Source: Streptomyces sp. NBC_00775
Lineage (GTDB): Bacteria; Actinomycetota; Actinomycetes; Streptomycetales; Streptomycetaceae
Assembly (NCBI RefSeq): GCF_036347135.1
Contig: NZ_CP108938.1
Coordinates: 806,001 to 870,000 of the forward strand
Length of the DNA: 64,000 nt
Reading direction: 5' to 3'
The notes beneath the pieces are model-generated. The model was not told the origin of the DNA and made no database searches. It saw only the letters and a program-made list of their open reading frames with translations. The position numbers and the translations under genes were made by a program. Shown here piece by piece: positions 24,938 to 33,423 of this stretch (position 1 is its first letter; every line of letters begins with the position of its first letter).

Positions 24938-25912
24938 TCACTTCAGCAGGCCCTTGTCCTTGAGACGGGTCCGCGCCACGTCCGCCGGCAGCCGTCGCCA
25001 GCTGTCCACCTGCTGGTTCATGGACGCCAGATCGGCGGTGGTCAGTACGTCGTTGAGCCTGCCGAGCGCCTTGGTGACGCCCTCGCCGCCCGCGCGGGAG
25101 CGGTTGACGACGGGGACGATGTAGTCGGCGTTCTGCAGGTGCTTGTCGTCGGCGAGCAGGACCAGCCCGAAGTCGTCCAGGGTCGCGTCCGTCGTGGTGG
25201 TCAGCACCATCTGGTCCTGGCCGCTCTGCACGGCCTGCTTCGCCTGGGTGGTGCCGACACCCTTCGGGTCGACGGCGGTGATGTCGATGCCGTACGTCTT
25301 CTTCAACCCCGGTTCGCAGTACGGCCGTTGCACGCACTCGTCGCCCGCGGCGAGCCGCACCTCCAGGCCGGACCTTCCGAGGTCGCCGAGCGTCTTGAGG
25401 TGATGCTCGCGGGCGTACTCCCCGGTCACCGCGAAGGCGTTCTGGTCGACGGCCCTGCCGGGGTCGAGGACGGTGAGGCCGCGAGGCGTGGCCAGTTCAT
25501 GCAGGGCGGCCATCGTGGTGTCGAGGTCGGGCGAGCCCGCGGGTGGCGCGCCCGCTCCGTTGGTCTTGGCGTTCAGCCAGTCCGCGAAGGTGGCCGCGTA
25601 TTCGGGGACGACGTCGATCTGGCCCGATTCCAGGGCGGGTTCGTACAGTTCCCGGTTGGCGACGGTGAGCATGGACGTCCGGTAGCCGGCCTGGTTCAGC
25701 AGCTGCGCGTACATCTGGGCCAGCAGGTCGCTCTCGGTGAAGCCGGCCGAGCCGATGGTCAGGTGCTTGCTGTCGCCGGGCGCGGCGGTGACCGCGCTCT
25801 GGTTCTCCAGGGCCGGGCCTGTGGTGCAGCCGCTCAGCAGGAGCAGCGTCAGCAGGGCGGCGCCGCGCCGTCTCGTCGCGAGCCCCTTGTGCGGCGCGAG
25901 GCGACGGCTCAT
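24938..25912 (-). CDS. Osmoprotectant ABC transporter substrate-binding lipoprotein
   Basis: A 324-residue lipoprotein: MSRRLAPHKGLATRRRGAAL precedes a hydrophobic stretch and the lipobox LSGC. The mature part is an OpuAC-domain receptor (LTIGSAGFTESDLLAQMYAQ; VPEYAATFADWLNAKTNG) of the OpuC/OsmF class, which binds betaine, choline or similar quaternary amines outside the membrane. It overlaps the permease stop upstream by 4 bp (ATGA). Confidence 0.9.
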   Translation of the reverse strand: MSRRLAPHKGLATRRRGAALLTLLLLSGCTTGPALENQSAVTAAPGDSKHLTIGSAGFTESDLLAQMYAQLLNQAGYRTSMLTVANRELYEPALESGQIDVVPEYAATFADWLNAKTNGAGAPPAGSPDLDTTMAALHELATPRGLTVLDPGRAVDQNAFAVTGEYAREHHLKTLGDLGRSGLEVRLAAGDECVQRPYCEPGLKKTYGIDITAVDPKGVGTTQAKQAVQSGQDQMVLTTTTDATLDDFGLVLLADDKHLQNADYIVPVVNRSRAGGEGVTKALGRLNDVLTTADLASMNQQVDSWRRLPADVARTRLKDKGLLK

Positions 25913-26580
25913 CGCGAGCCCCTCACCCAGTGCGGTGCCAGCCGTTCCGTGACCTCGAAGATCCCCTCGACGATCAGCGCGAACACGGCGACGAGGACGG
26001 CACCGGCGACGACCTGGGGCGTACTCGCCAGATTGAAGCCCGCGGTGATGATCCGGCCGAGCCCGCCGCCGCCCGCGAGCGCGGCGATGGTGGCGGTCGC
26101 GACGAGCTGGACAGCGGCGATCCGTACCCCGTTCATCACCATCGGGAGCGAAAGGGGCAGTTCCACGTGAAACAGCATCTGTCGCCCGGTCATCCCCATC
26201 CCGCGTGCCGCCCGCACCACGTCGCGGTCGACCTCGCGCATCCCGACGTACGCGTTGGTGAGCAGGGGCGGCACGGCGAACAGGACGAGGGCGACGACGG
26301 TCGGGCCCTCGCCGTACTTGCCGAGCGGGGTCAGGAGCAGCAGGACCAGGACCGCGAAGGTGGGGACGGCGCGGCCGACGTTGGAGATGTTGACGGCGAG
26401 TGCGCCGCCCTTGCCGAGGTGGCCGAGGGCGAGGGCGACCGGCAGCGCGATCAGACAGCTGACGATCAGACAGACGACGGTCAGCACGAGATGCTGGGCG
26501 AGGCGGTGCCAGATGCCGTCGTCGCCCGACCAGTGCGCGGGGTCGGTGAGCCAGTCCCAGGCGTCGGTCAGGGTGGTCAT
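25909..26580 (-). CDS. Osmoprotectant ABC transporter permease
   Basis: A 223-residue permease of the BPD_transp_1 family with about five to six membrane segments beginning near LTVVCLIVSCLIALPVALAL. The EAA-type loop is DVVRAARGMGMTGRQMLFHVELPLSLP. It overlaps the second permease by 4 bp upstream and the binding-protein gene downstream, so the three are a tight operon. Confidence 0.9.
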   Translation of the reverse strand: MTTLTDAWDWLTDPAHWSGDDGIWHRLAQHLVLTVVCLIVSCLIALPVALALGHLGKGGALAVNISNVGRAVPTFAVLVLLLLTPLGKYGEGPTVVALVLFAVPPLLTNAYVGMREVDRDVVRAARGMGMTGRQMLFHVELPLSLPMVMNGVRIAAVQLVATATIAALAGGGGLGRIITAGFNLASTPQVVAGAVLVAVFALIVEGIFEVTERLAPHWVRGSR

Positions 26581-27257
26581 CCGCGGGCCGCCCTGGTCCA
26601 GGGGGTGATGAGCCGCTGCACGCCGAGCAGGACGAGGTCGGCAGCGACGGCGATGACGACGCACAGCACGGACGCGGTGAGGACCTGGGCCTTGAAGTAG
26701 GTGTTCATGCCCGCGTAGATGAGGTTGCCGAGCCCGCCGAAGCCGACGATCGCGCCGACCGTGACCAGCGAGACGGCCGAGACGGTGGCGATCCGCAGCC
26801 CGGCCATCGCGGCGGGCACCGCGAGCGGCAGCTCCACGGTGAGCAGCAGCCGGATGGGCCCGTATCCCATGCCACGCGCGGCCTGCCGGGTGTCCTCGGG
26901 AACGGCGCGCAGGCCCGCGAGGATGTTCCGTACGAGGAGGGTCAGCGAGTAGAGGACGAGGCCCGCGACGACCAGGGCGCCCGACAGTCCGTAGACGGGC
27001 AGGAGCAGCGAGAACATCGCCAGCGACGGGATCGTGTAGAGGACCGTGGTCACCCCGAGGACCGGACCCGCCGCCAAGCCCCAGCGGCGGGCGAGCACGG
27101 CCAGCGGCACCGCGAGGGCGAGCCCGATGAGGACAGAGACCGCCGTGAGCTGGAGGTGCTGGCCGACGGCGTCGAGGAGGATCTGGCGGCGCGTGCTCAG
27201 ATACTCGCCGCAGATCCACTCGTTGCGCGCGAGGCAGTCGTCCGGGGGCGCCGTCAT
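26577..27257 (-). CDS. Osmoprotectant ABC transporter permease
   Basis: A 226-residue BPD_transp_1 permease, with the EAA-type loop DTRQAARGMGYGPIRLLLTVELPLAVP and about six membrane segments. The start MTAPPDDCLARNEW at 27257 matches the usual N-terminus of this group; a longer frame to 27329 is Arg-rich and rejected. It is the first gene of the permease-permease-receptor unit. Confidence 0.88.
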   Translation of the reverse strand: MTAPPDDCLARNEWICGEYLSTRRQILLDAVGQHLQLTAVSVLIGLALAVPLAVLARRWGLAAGPVLGVTTVLYTIPSLAMFSLLLPVYGLSGALVVAGLVLYSLTLLVRNILAGLRAVPEDTRQAARGMGYGPIRLLLTVELPLAVPAAMAGLRIATVSAVSLVTVGAIVGFGGLGNLIYAGMNTYFKAQVLTASVLCVVIAVAADLVLLGVQRLITPWTRAARG

Positions 27258-27418
27258 CTGTCCATTGCATCGGGGCCGCCGGGAGGTCGGCGCGTTCTGG
27301 TGACCCGTACGGGGTGTCACTGAGTACACCCCGGAATACGGGTTCTGCGCCCCATGTGGCCCGGCCCGGCTCTCCGTAGCGTCGTGGGCGAGGCACAGGG
27401 CGTGCCGGACGGAGAGTG

Positions 27419-28207
27419 ATGACGATGTTTCGCCAAGCGCGACGTACGCACGACTCGGGACCCGCCCCGGAGGCTCTGCGGCTGGTCAAGGTCAGCAGGA
27501 CGTTCGGCGCCGGGGAGAGCGCCGTGACCGCCCTGGACGGGGTGACGCTCAGCCTTGCGCGGGGCACGTTCACCGCCGTGATGGGGCCCTCGGGGTCCGG
27601 CAAGTCCACGCTGCTGCAGTGCGCGGCCGGGCTCGACCGGCCCGACAGCGGCATCGTGATGGTGGACGGCGCGGAGATGACGGGCGGCGGCGAGGCCGAG
27701 TTGACGAGGTTCCGGCGCGGCCGGATCGGCTTCGTGTTCCAGCAGTACAACCTGCTGCCGACGCTGACCGTCGCGCAGAACACGGTCCTGCCGCTCAGGC
27801 TCGCCCGGCGGCGCGTCGACCGTGCACGGGTCCAGGAGATCCTGACGGCCGTCGGTCTCGGTGACCGGCTCGGCCACCTGCCCGACCAGCTCTCCGGAGG
27901 ACAACGGCAACGTGTGGCCATCGCCCGTGCGCTGGTCACCGAGCCCCGGGTGATCTTCGCGGACGAACCGACCGGTGCGCTGGACACACGCAGTGCGCGC
28001 GATGTGCTGCGCCTGCTGCAGGAGGCGGTACGGGTGCACGGCAGGACCGTGGTCATGGTGACGCACGACCCGGTCGCCGCCTCGTACGCCGACTCCGTGG
28101 TGTTCCTCGCGGACGGACGGCCGGCGGGCCGGATGCAGGCGCCGACGGTGGACGCGGTGGCCGAGCGCCTGGCGCACCTGGGCGACGACGCGTTGCTGGG
28201 GGTGTGA
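27419..28207 (+). CDS. ABC transporter ATP-binding protein, LolD/MacB type
   Basis: About 262 residues: Walker A GPSGSGKST, Q-loop VFQQYNLLPTL, signature LSGGQRQRVAIARAL, Walker B VIFADEPTGALD, His in VTHDPVA. This class pairs with FtsX-like permeases to move lipids or peptides or to act as a mechanotransmitter. The partner permease starts 4 bp downstream. The start could be GTG 27416, ATG 27419 or ATG 27425; GGAG at 27411-27414 does not decide between them. Confidence 0.9.
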   Translation: MTMFRQARRTHDSGPAPEALRLVKVSRTFGAGESAVTALDGVTLSLARGTFTAVMGPSGSGKSTLLQCAAGLDRPDSGIVMVDGAEMTGGGEAELTRFRRGRIGFVFQQYNLLPTLTVAQNTVLPLRLARRRVDRARVQEILTAVGLGDRLGHLPDQLSGGQRQRVAIARALVTEPRVIFADEPTGALDTRSARDVLRLLQEAVRVHGRTVVMVTHDPVAASYADSVVFLADGRPAGRMQAPTVDAVAERLAHLGDDALLGV

Positions 28208-28211
28208 GGTC

Positions 28212-29522
28212 ATGTTCGCTCTGGCCCTGCGTTCGATCCGCAAGCGCCCCGGGCGCTTCACGGCGACGCTGCTGTCCGCGTTCCTCGGCGCGGCGATCAT
28301 CATGACGTTCAACTCGATGCACGACACGGCCGGGCAGTCGGGCGTCGACCCGGTGAGCGCGGAGTCGCTGTCCACCGCGGCGAGTGTCGTCGGCGGCTAC
28401 GGCACCCTGCTGGTGTTCTTCGCGGTCGCCTCGACGCTGACGGTGAATGTCCGTCAACGCGGCGCCGAGATGGAGCTGTTGCGGTGCTCGGGGGCGACTC
28501 CGGCGCAGATCAGGCGGATGGTCGTCGGTGAGTCGGTGGCGGTCGCGCTGGTGGGCTCGGTACTGGCGACCGGTCCCGCGATGCTCGGCGGACGGGCCCT
28601 GCTCACCGTCTTCCAGGACAGCGGTCAGGTGGCGCGGTCCGTGGACTACTCCTTCGGTCCCATCGCCCTCGTGTCGGGCATCGGCATCACGGTGCCGGCG
28701 GCGGCGGGCGCGGCGTTCCTCGCGGTGCGACGGGCGACGCGGCGGCGCCAACCCCGGGGCGGGGCACGGAAGTTCTTCACGTACGCGGCCCTGACCGTCG
28801 GCGTCGTGGCCGTCTGCTCGACCTTCGCCTTCTCCGCGAACGACGCCGCGCTGATGGCGCCTCCCGCGTACGGCGCGATCCTGCTGTCGGTGGGGCTCGC
28901 GCTGCTGTCCCCGAGGCTGCTGAAGGGGCTGCTCGACCGGCTCCCGCTGCCGGGCCCGAGCGGCAGTCTGGCCGTACGGAATCTACGGCGGCGCGCCGAC
29001 GAGCTGTCCGGCGTCCTGATGCCGCTGATCCTGTTCACCTGCATGGCGACGGCGACGCTGTGCATGCAGGCGGCCGAGAACGAGGCGATCGACGCCGCGG
29101 GCGTACCCAAGTCCATCGACGCCAAGAACCTTCAGACCCTCAACCTCGTGGTCGTCGGCATCATCGTGGTCTTCTCCTGCGTCATGCTGATCAACTCCCT
29201 GTACGCGGCGACGACTTACCGCGGCCAGGAGTTCGGCCAGCAGCGGCTGGCCGGTGCGACACCGGGCCAGGTGCTCGCCATGGTCGGCACCGAAGGTGTG
29301 ATCCTGACGGTCACCGGAGTCTTCTTGGGCACCGTGGCCGGGCTCGCGGGGATCCTCCCGTTCACCCTGGTCCGTACGGACACGACATGGCCGGGCCGGG
29401 GCCTGGGAATCTGGCTCGCCGTCGTGACGGTCGCGGCGACGGTGACACTGGGGACCAGCCTGTTCACGGCCCGGCGCTCCTTGCGGACGCCCGCGGTGGC
29501 GGCGGTGACGCTTGCCGCGTGA
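28212..29522 (+). CDS. FtsX-like ABC permease
   Basis: A 436-residue membrane protein, about half the size of the large two-module FtsX permeases common in streptomycetes. The N-terminal segment FTATLLSAFLGAAIIMTF is followed by an FtsX module (GTLLVFFAVASTLTVNVRQRGAEMELLRCSGAT) and a second module near residues 260-430 (GIIVVFSCVMLINSLYAATT, RLAGATPGQVLAMVGTEG). There is no large extracytoplasmic MacB-type domain. It works with the ATPase just upstream; substrate unknown. Confidence 0.88.
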   Translation: MFALALRSIRKRPGRFTATLLSAFLGAAIIMTFNSMHDTAGQSGVDPVSAESLSTAASVVGGYGTLLVFFAVASTLTVNVRQRGAEMELLRCSGATPAQIRRMVVGESVAVALVGSVLATGPAMLGGRALLTVFQDSGQVARSVDYSFGPIALVSGIGITVPAAAGAAFLAVRRATRRRQPRGGARKFFTYAALTVGVVAVCSTFAFSANDAALMAPPAYGAILLSVGLALLSPRLLKGLLDRLPLPGPSGSLAVRNLRRRADELSGVLMPLILFTCMATATLCMQAAENEAIDAAGVPKSIDAKNLQTLNLVVVGIIVVFSCVMLINSLYAATTYRGQEFGQQRLAGATPGQVLAMVGTEGVILTVTGVFLGTVAGLAGILPFTLVRTDTTWPGRGLGIWLAVVTVAATVTLGTSLFTARRSLRTPAVAAVTLAA

Positions 29523-29536
29523 CCGGACGCCCGATG

Positions 29537-29576
29537 CGCCGATGGGGCACCCGCCCGAGCGGGTGCCCCATCGGCG
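29537..29576. terminator. Strong intrinsic terminator after the FtsX permease
   Basis: An 18-bp perfect inverted repeat around a CCGA loop (29555-29558). There is no T-run, as is usual in streptomycetes. It closes the ABC exporter unit. Confidence 0.8.
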
Positions 29577-29666
29577 GGTGACGCCCGCGCACCACCGCGC
29601 GGTCGCCTCGGCCGCCGGGCAACCGCTCTTCGTATCACCGCGATCACGCCGCTGACCAGGTGTTCC

Positions 29667-29692
29667 GTTCAGGTGTTCAGGTTGTGTTCAGG
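29667..29692 (+). promoter_or_regulatory. GTTCAGG direct repeats resembling a PHO box
   Basis: GTTCAGG occurs at 29667, 29675 and 29686. The last two are spaced exactly 11 bp, the period of PhoP direct-repeat units (GTTCACC) in Streptomyces. They lie about 100 bp upstream of the DUF347 gene and could be a PhoP or other OmpR-type response-regulator site. Confidence 0.45.
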
Positions 29693-29787
29693 CCCGTCGC
29701 CGCCCCTGGCAACTCCTGCACCAGAAGCCCCCAAGCGATGGCAAAGACCCCTGTGGCAACGTCTGTTCGCCATGTCATCGTGCGGGC

Positions 29788-30600
29788 ATGAGCACAGAGC
29801 ACCTCACCCGTCACCGTCGCCTCGCCGCCCCCTCCGCCACCGCCCTGGCGAGCAAGGTTCCGGAAGTCACCGTCTACTTCTGGGTGATCAAGGTGCTGAC
29901 CACCGGCATGGGCGAGACGGCCTCCGACTTCCTCGCCCAGAACCTCGGCCCCGTCCCCGCCGTCGGCCTCGGCGGCGTGGCCCTCGCGCTCTCGCTGGCC
30001 GTGCAGTTCGCCGTCCGCCGCTATGTCGCCTGGATCTACTGGACGGCGATCGTCATGGTCAGTGTGTTCGGCACGATGGCCGCCGACGTGCTGCACGTGG
30101 GTCTCGGCGTCCCGTACACGCTCTCGACGCCCTTCTTCATGATCGCGCTGGCCGCCGTGTTCGCCGTCTGGTACGCGTGCGAACGCACGCTCTCCATCCA
30201 CAGCATCCGCACCCGCCGCCGTGAGATCTTCTACTGGGCCACCGTGCTGGCCACCTTCGCGCTCGGCACCGCCGCCGGGGACCTCTCCGCCACGATCGGC
30301 CTCGGCTACCTGGGCTCGGCCGTCCTGTACGCCGTCGCCATCGCCGTCCCGGCCGTCCTGCACCGCTGGGGCTCCCTGAACGCGGTGGCCGCCTTCTGGT
30401 CCGCGTACGTCATCACCCGTCCGCTCGGCGCCTCCGTCGCCGACTGGATGGCGCTCGGCCACTCCCGCGGCGGCCTCGCCCTGGGGCTGGGACCCGTCAC
30501 CGTGTCCTGGACCGTCGCCATCATCGGCTTCGTCGGCTACCTGGCCGTCTCACGAGGCGATGTCCAGGACACCGCGGACTCCCTGCCCGGCGCCGCGTAA
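29788..30600 (+). CDS. DUF347/COG4705 membrane protein
   Basis: A 270-residue protein with eight hydrophobic segments. The repeat unit signature is clear at the N-terminus: KVPEVTVYFWVIKVLTTGMG, and related units recur (EIFYWATVLATFALGTAAGD; SLNAVAAFWSAYVITRPLGA). This matches DUF347, a family of integral membrane proteins of unknown function. An upstream set of GTTCAGG repeats suggests control by a two-component system. Confidence 0.85.
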   Translation: MSTEHLTRHRRLAAPSATALASKVPEVTVYFWVIKVLTTGMGETASDFLAQNLGPVPAVGLGGVALALSLAVQFAVRRYVAWIYWTAIVMVSVFGTMAADVLHVGLGVPYTLSTPFFMIALAAVFAVWYACERTLSIHSIRTRRREIFYWATVLATFALGTAAGDLSATIGLGYLGSAVLYAVAIAVPAVLHRWGSLNAVAAFWSAYVITRPLGASVADWMALGHSRGGLALGLGPVTVSWTVAIIGFVGYLAVSRGDVQDTADSLPGAA

Positions 30601-30615
30601 GCACGTCGGAGTCCT

Positions 30616-30628
30616 GGGGGGGGGGGGG
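30616..30628. repeat. Homopolymer of 13 G
   Basis: Thirteen consecutive G residues, 15 bp after the DUF347 stop. Such runs are prone to slippage and to sequencing error. It lies directly beside the IclR-like gene remnant. Confidence 0.8.
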
Positions 30629-30829
30629 ACGGATGGTGCCGTTCTGCGCCCCACCCGCTCCACCAGCGCACCGAGTTCGTCATCGCCCAGGCCGGCGAGG
30701 ATGCACTTGGCGGTGGGCGCCGGCTTTGGGTGCTCCGGCGGCCGCGGCGATGTCGCCCAGGTGGTGCGGGTGGCCGGGCGCCGCGGCGGATTCCAGCAGG
30801 TTGAGGGCCTTGTCGGTGGCGTTGACCGC
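30629..30829 (-). pseudogene. Remnant of an IclR-type regulator N-terminus
   Basis: In one minus-strand frame (from about 30829) the text NATDKALNLLESAAAPGHPH continues as HLGDIAAAAGAPKA, the start of an IclR-family HTH domain. The match then shifts to the next frame, which reads CILAGLGDDELGALVE and runs into the G13 tract. The effector-binding domain is missing. A frameshifted, truncated relic is the simplest reading. Confidence 0.6.
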
Positions 30830-31216
30830 GAGCGGGCTACGTCCCCGCGACCCCGGTCGCCTGACCAGCGGGCACGGCCGGCGCCCGGCAGACGCGTTCC
30901 CCGCAACCATTGATTCCCCGCGCCGGCCTTGCCGGTGCCTTTCGCCGCTGAGAGGGTCGTGCGCGGAGGCGGCGCTTCACCACACCGGGCACACCCGGTG
31001 CACGCCGGGCTCCGCAGGAGGACGGTCCGACGAGGCGTCCACGTCCGACGCGCCGATTCCCGGACGGCGCGTCCCGGTCCGGATCATCGTCCACGGCCTG
31101 GTGCGGCGCCCCGCCGCGGCCGAAGGCCCCCTCCCCCGGTCCGTGGCCACCCCTTCCCCACGATGCGCCGGCACATGCATGACGAATTGAGGGGTGTTGT
31201 CGATGAAGGAGCCTTG
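30830..31216. other. Intergenic region without a recognisable gene
   Basis: No convincing coding frame, tRNA or repeat was seen; short ORFs here are Arg/Pro-rich shadows. No Fur/DmdR-type iron box precedes the siderophore-interacting protein gene. Confidence 0.6.
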
Positions 31217-32074
31217 GTGACAACGCATTTGACCGTGACGAGCACAGAGATGATGACGCCCAGCCTGCGCCGGGTGTGGTTCCACAGTGAGGATCTGTCG
31301 GCCTTCGCCGACAGCGTCCACACGGACCGCTACGTCAAGCTGGTCTTCCCGAAGCCCGGGGTCAGCTACCCGGAACCGCTCGACGTGCGCGCCCTGCGCC
31401 GTGTGCTGCCGCCCGAGGACCTGCCCGCCGTCCGTACCTACACCGCGCTCTTCCCGGACGTCGCGTCGGGGACCATGGCCATCGACTTCGTGGTCCATGG
31501 TGACGAAGGCGTCGCCGGCCCCTGGGCCGCGGCCGCCGCCCCGGGTGACCGGCTCATGGTCAACGGCCCCGGAGGCGGATACCGACCCGACCCGTCCGCC
31601 GACTGGCACCTGCTGGTGGGCGACGAGTCGGCCCTGCCGGCGATCACCGCCGCCCTGGCGGAACTGCCCCGTGACGCGGTGGCCAGGGTCGTGGCCCTCG
31701 TCGACTCCCCCGCGCACGAACCCGCCCTCCCTCTGCCGGAGAACGGCGAGGTCACCTACGTCCACCGGCGCGGCACAGACCAGGAGAACCCACTCGAAGC
31801 CGCCGTACGGGACATGGACTGGCTGCCCGGCCGGGTGCACGCCTTCGTCCACGGTGAGGCGCAGGAGGTCATGCACGGGCTGCGGCCCCACCTGCTCACC
31901 GAGCGCGGCCTGCCCCGTGACCAGGTGTCCATCTCGGGCTACTGGCGGCGCGGCAGGTCCGAGGACGGCTTCCGGGTCTGGAAGTCCGAGTTCGACCGCA
32001 AGGAAGGCACGGGCCGCGCACCCCGCCCCGGCACACCCGGCGGCCGCCGCGCCGGGATGGGAACCCGGCCTTGA
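31217..32074 (+). CDS. Siderophore-interacting protein (ferric reductase type)
   Basis: A 285-residue SIP-family flavoprotein. The FAD-binding barrel contains VRTYTALFPDVASGTMAIDF (R-x-Y-T motif), a PGD turn (AAAAPGDRLMVNGPGG), and the C-terminal SIP domain shows HLLVGDESALPAITAAL and ISGYWRRGRSEDGFR. Such enzymes release iron from ferric siderophores by NAD(P)H-dependent reduction in the cytoplasm. The GTG start has AAGGAG five bases upstream; the C-terminus has an extra Pro/Gly/Arg-rich tail. Confidence 0.88.
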   Translation: MTTHLTVTSTEMMTPSLRRVWFHSEDLSAFADSVHTDRYVKLVFPKPGVSYPEPLDVRALRRVLPPEDLPAVRTYTALFPDVASGTMAIDFVVHGDEGVAGPWAAAAAPGDRLMVNGPGGGYRPDPSADWHLLVGDESALPAITAALAELPRDAVARVVALVDSPAHEPALPLPENGEVTYVHRRGTDQENPLEAAVRDMDWLPGRVHAFVHGEAQEVMHGLRPHLLTERGLPRDQVSISGYWRRGRSEDGFRVWKSEFDRKEGTGRAPRPGTPGGRRAGMGTRP

Positions 32075-32244
32075 CCTCTTCCCCGCACCCCTACCCCCTG
32101 CTCTCAGGGTCTGTTGGGGCAGGACCGGTAGCTGTGAGGGGGTGACCAGCGCGGCGCCCCCATCCCCTCGGGCGTGACGGCGTTGGACACGAATCCGGCA
32201 ACGTCTCGCTCGTGGGCTTCGACGACACGGCTCGCCGTGCCCGG

Positions 32245-32730
32245 TCAGACGGGGAACAGCAGGCAGCTGCTGGTGGTGTGGGCGAGCAGTCGGTCGGCGG
32301 AGTCGAAGAGCTCGGCCTGGGCGAGGGCCGTGCGGCGCCCGCTGTTGAGGACGGTGCCGACCGCTCGGATCTTGCCCGTGTCCACGGTGACCGGACGCAG
32401 GAACTTCACGTTCAGGTCGAGCGAGGTGTACCCCGTGCCCTGCGGCAGGACCGACTGCACCGCGCACCCCGCCGCCGAGTCCAGCATGGTGGCGTACACG
32501 CCGCCGTGAACGCTGCCGATGGGGTTGTAGTGCTCCTCACCGGGCACCAGCGCGAAGACCACCCGGCCGTACTCGACTTCCTCGAGCGTCATGCCGAGGG
32601 TCGCCGAGATCGGGGGCGCGGGGAGCCGCCCGGCCTGCATCTCGCGGAGGAAGTCGAGACCGCTGTGCTGTCCGACCGCGCCGGCCGAGACGGCCGGGTC
32701 CTCCCAGTCGACTGTGCGTGACCTGCCCAT
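32245..32730 (-). CDS. PaaI-type hotdog thioesterase
   Basis: A 161-residue hotdog-fold protein with the PaaI signature (NPIGSVHGGVYATMLDSAAG), where the conserved G-G and Asp lie at the active site, followed by YTSLDLNVKFLRPV. It probably hydrolyses an acyl-CoA. GGAG lies five bases before the ATG at 32730. It is divergent from an HxlR regulator gene across a palindromic operator and is likely its target. Confidence 0.87.
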   Translation of the reverse strand: MGRSRTVDWEDPAVSAGAVGQHSGLDFLREMQAGRLPAPPISATLGMTLEEVEYGRVVFALVPGEEHYNPIGSVHGGVYATMLDSAAGCAVQSVLPQGTGYTSLDLNVKFLRPVTVDTGKIRAVGTVLNSGRRTALAQAELFDSADRLLAHTTSSCLLFPV

Positions 32731-32747
32731 GGCGCTCCTCAAATGAT

Positions 32748-32770
32748 CTAGCTTCTGCATTCGAAGCTAG
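32748..32770. promoter_or_regulatory. Palindromic operator between thioesterase and HxlR genes
   Basis: CTAGCTTC and GAAGCTAG form a perfect 8-bp inverted repeat with a 7-bp spacer. A related half-site (CGAAGCCAACCTAG) lies at 32795-32808, just before the HxlR start. This is the expected binding site of the divergent HxlR protein. Confidence 0.7.
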
Positions 32771-32820
32771 CCAGCGTCAGGCCTGGATGTCAATGTCGAA
32801 GCCAACCTAGGATGGGGGGC

Positions 32821-33300
32821 ATGACGTGGCTCGACACCAGCACGGAGAACTGCACGGTCCAGCGCACCCTCGACCTGGTCGGCGAGAAGTGGTCGCTGCT
32901 GGTCCTGCGGGACGCCATGAACGGCGTACGGCGCTTCGACGACTTCAGGCGGCACGTCGGGCTGTCCGAGTCCGTGCTGGCGGACCGGCTGCGCAAACTG
33001 GTCGCGGCCGGGATCCTGGACACCGTCCCCTACAGCGAGCCCGGCAGCCGCACCCGCTACGAGTACCGGCTCACCCGCAAGGGCTGGGAACTGTGGCCGG
33101 CGATGATCGCCCTCAAGCAGTGGGGTGACCGCTACGCGGCGGATCCGGAAGGTCCACCCCTGGAGGTCACGCACGCCGACTGCGGCGAGCCGGTCGAAGC
33201 CGTGGTCGTCTGCACCGCGGGGCACGGTGCGCTCACTCCCCCGCAGGCGCGCACGCGCCCCGGCCCGTCGGCGAAGCCCGCGGGCCTGACCGCTCGCTAG
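32821..33300 (+). CDS. HxlR-family transcriptional regulator
   Basis: A 159-residue winged-helix regulator. The family N-terminus is clear: ENCTVQRTLDLVGEKWSLLVLRDAMNG, with the redox-type Cys before the HTH, then FDDFRRHVGLSESVLADRLR as the recognition region. Residues 110-159 add a Cys-containing tail (HADCGEPVEAVVVC). It likely controls itself and the divergent thioesterase gene. ATG 32821 is preferred over 32812 by spacing to AGGA. Confidence 0.9.
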   Translation: MTWLDTSTENCTVQRTLDLVGEKWSLLVLRDAMNGVRRFDDFRRHVGLSESVLADRLRKLVAAGILDTVPYSEPGSRTRYEYRLTRKGWELWPAMIALKQWGDRYAADPEGPPLEVTHADCGEPVEAVVVCTAGHGALTPPQARTRPGPSAKPAGLTAR

Positions 33301-33423
33301 GCCCTGTCGTCACATTCCCGCCCGCCGTGCGGCGCCATGCGCGCTCCCCCACTGCCTCAAGGGCGTGGGAGGTACCCGCACTCGCCCCGGTCGCGTCCGG
33401 GCGGCGCCGATACGATCCGTCGT

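Noticed and set aside
26581..28056. Long upstream extension of the permease frame ending at 25909
   Set aside because: It crosses the other permease and the LolD-type ATPase gene; the true start is the ATG at 26580 with the expected N-terminus.
30616..30628. Phase-variation switch at the G13 tract
   Set aside because: No intact gene has the tract in its coding region or promoter spacer; it only abuts a relic.
31080..31216. Iron-regulator box upstream of the siderophore-interacting protein
   Set aside because: No 19-bp TTAGGTTAGGCTAACCTAA-like palindrome was found.
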